Assembly: GCA_963731285.1 (NCBI GenBank)
Contig: CAVSUR010000008.1
Location: 1 to 64,000 of the forward strand
Direction: 5' to 3'
DNA from: CAVSUR01 sp963731285
GTDB lineage: Bacteria; Actinomycetota; Actinomycetes; Streptosporangiales; Streptosporangiaceae
DNA length: 64,000 bases
Below the pieces are notes generated by a model. The model was not told where the DNA came from and made no database searches. It was given only the letters and a program-made list of their open reading frames with translations. Below, piece after piece: positions 63,849 to 64,000 of the stretch. A program made the translations under genes and the position numbers. Every line of letters starts with the position of its first letter. Positions within the stretch are counted from its first letter, which is position 1.

Positions 63849-64000
63849 CACAAAGAGGCATCGTTCTGCACGGTCGCCGGAGCAAGGCTGCGCCGGTCTT
63901 GATGGGCGCACAGGTGGGTGATCTGTACGCGTAGGACGGCTGCCCAACGCCAGGTCATGCCTCGCCGCGCCCGGCGATCCCCCAGGGCCGTCGCCCATCT

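Overview
The window looks like chromosomal DNA of a high-GC soil actinobacterium. The evidence is strongly GC-biased codon use, frequent GTG and TTG starts, translational coupling by ATGA/GTGA overlaps, several apparently leaderless genes, and families typical of Actinomycetota: a LytR-CpsA-Psr protein, oligoribonuclease, GT-C mannosyltransferases, a BlaI/M56 pair, PadR and TetR regulators, DUF1259 and MMPL. Genus cannot be read from the sequence with confidence. Many otherwise conserved genes are broken by single-base indels, some in C or T homopolymers, so part of the damage may be sequencing or assembly error rather than biology.

Layout. 1-11.4 kb is a carbohydrate-use locus. A divergent ROK-family repressor and its operator-like palindrome precede a peptide/oligosaccharide-type (SBP family 5) ABC importer, two GH4 glycosidases, a BadF-type sugar kinase and a PfkB kinase, almost all translationally coupled. 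11.5-17.9 kb is core-like: an rRNA 2'-O-methyltransferase, a solute-binding/VWA hybrid lipoprotein-like protein, a phosphotransferase, a PPOX-type flavoprotein, oligoribonuclease and tRNA-His. 17.9-23.7 kb is a decayed mosaic containing pieces of IS5-, IS630- and IS256-type transposases and truncated epoxide hydrolase, TetR, pentapeptide and Hsp20 genes around one intact secreted carboxylesterase.

23.7-37.8 kb holds a DUF1326/DUF2182 pair, a fatty-acid desaturase, CspA with a DEAD-box helicase, an MMPL transporter, and a cell-envelope block. In that block a UppP-DedA operon lies divergent from BlaI-M56, with two BlaI-like dyads between them. 38-53.4 kb has a DUF1259 protein, a palindromic TetR operator beside a ruined tetR, a signal-less type-1 periplasmic-binding-like protein, an FHA protein, two convergent GT-C mannosyltransferases, a methyltransferase, an LCP cell-wall ligase next to a two-component system, a fructosamine-kinase-like gene with a low-molecular-weight tyrosine phosphatase, and an FAD oxidoreductase.

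53.4-60.6 kb is bracketed by tRNA-Lys(CTT) and an imperfect 44-nt copy of its 3' half. This is the footprint expected of an integrated island, although no integrase was found. Cargo includes a secreted GH3 beta-glycosidase with a PA14 insert, an alpha/beta hydrolase, a HEPN-like (TIGR02391/Ymh) gene with an Rx4H motif, and a small secreted four-cysteine protein. The right end carries a frameshifted methyltransferase, an IS110 remnant and one intact IS110-family transposase.
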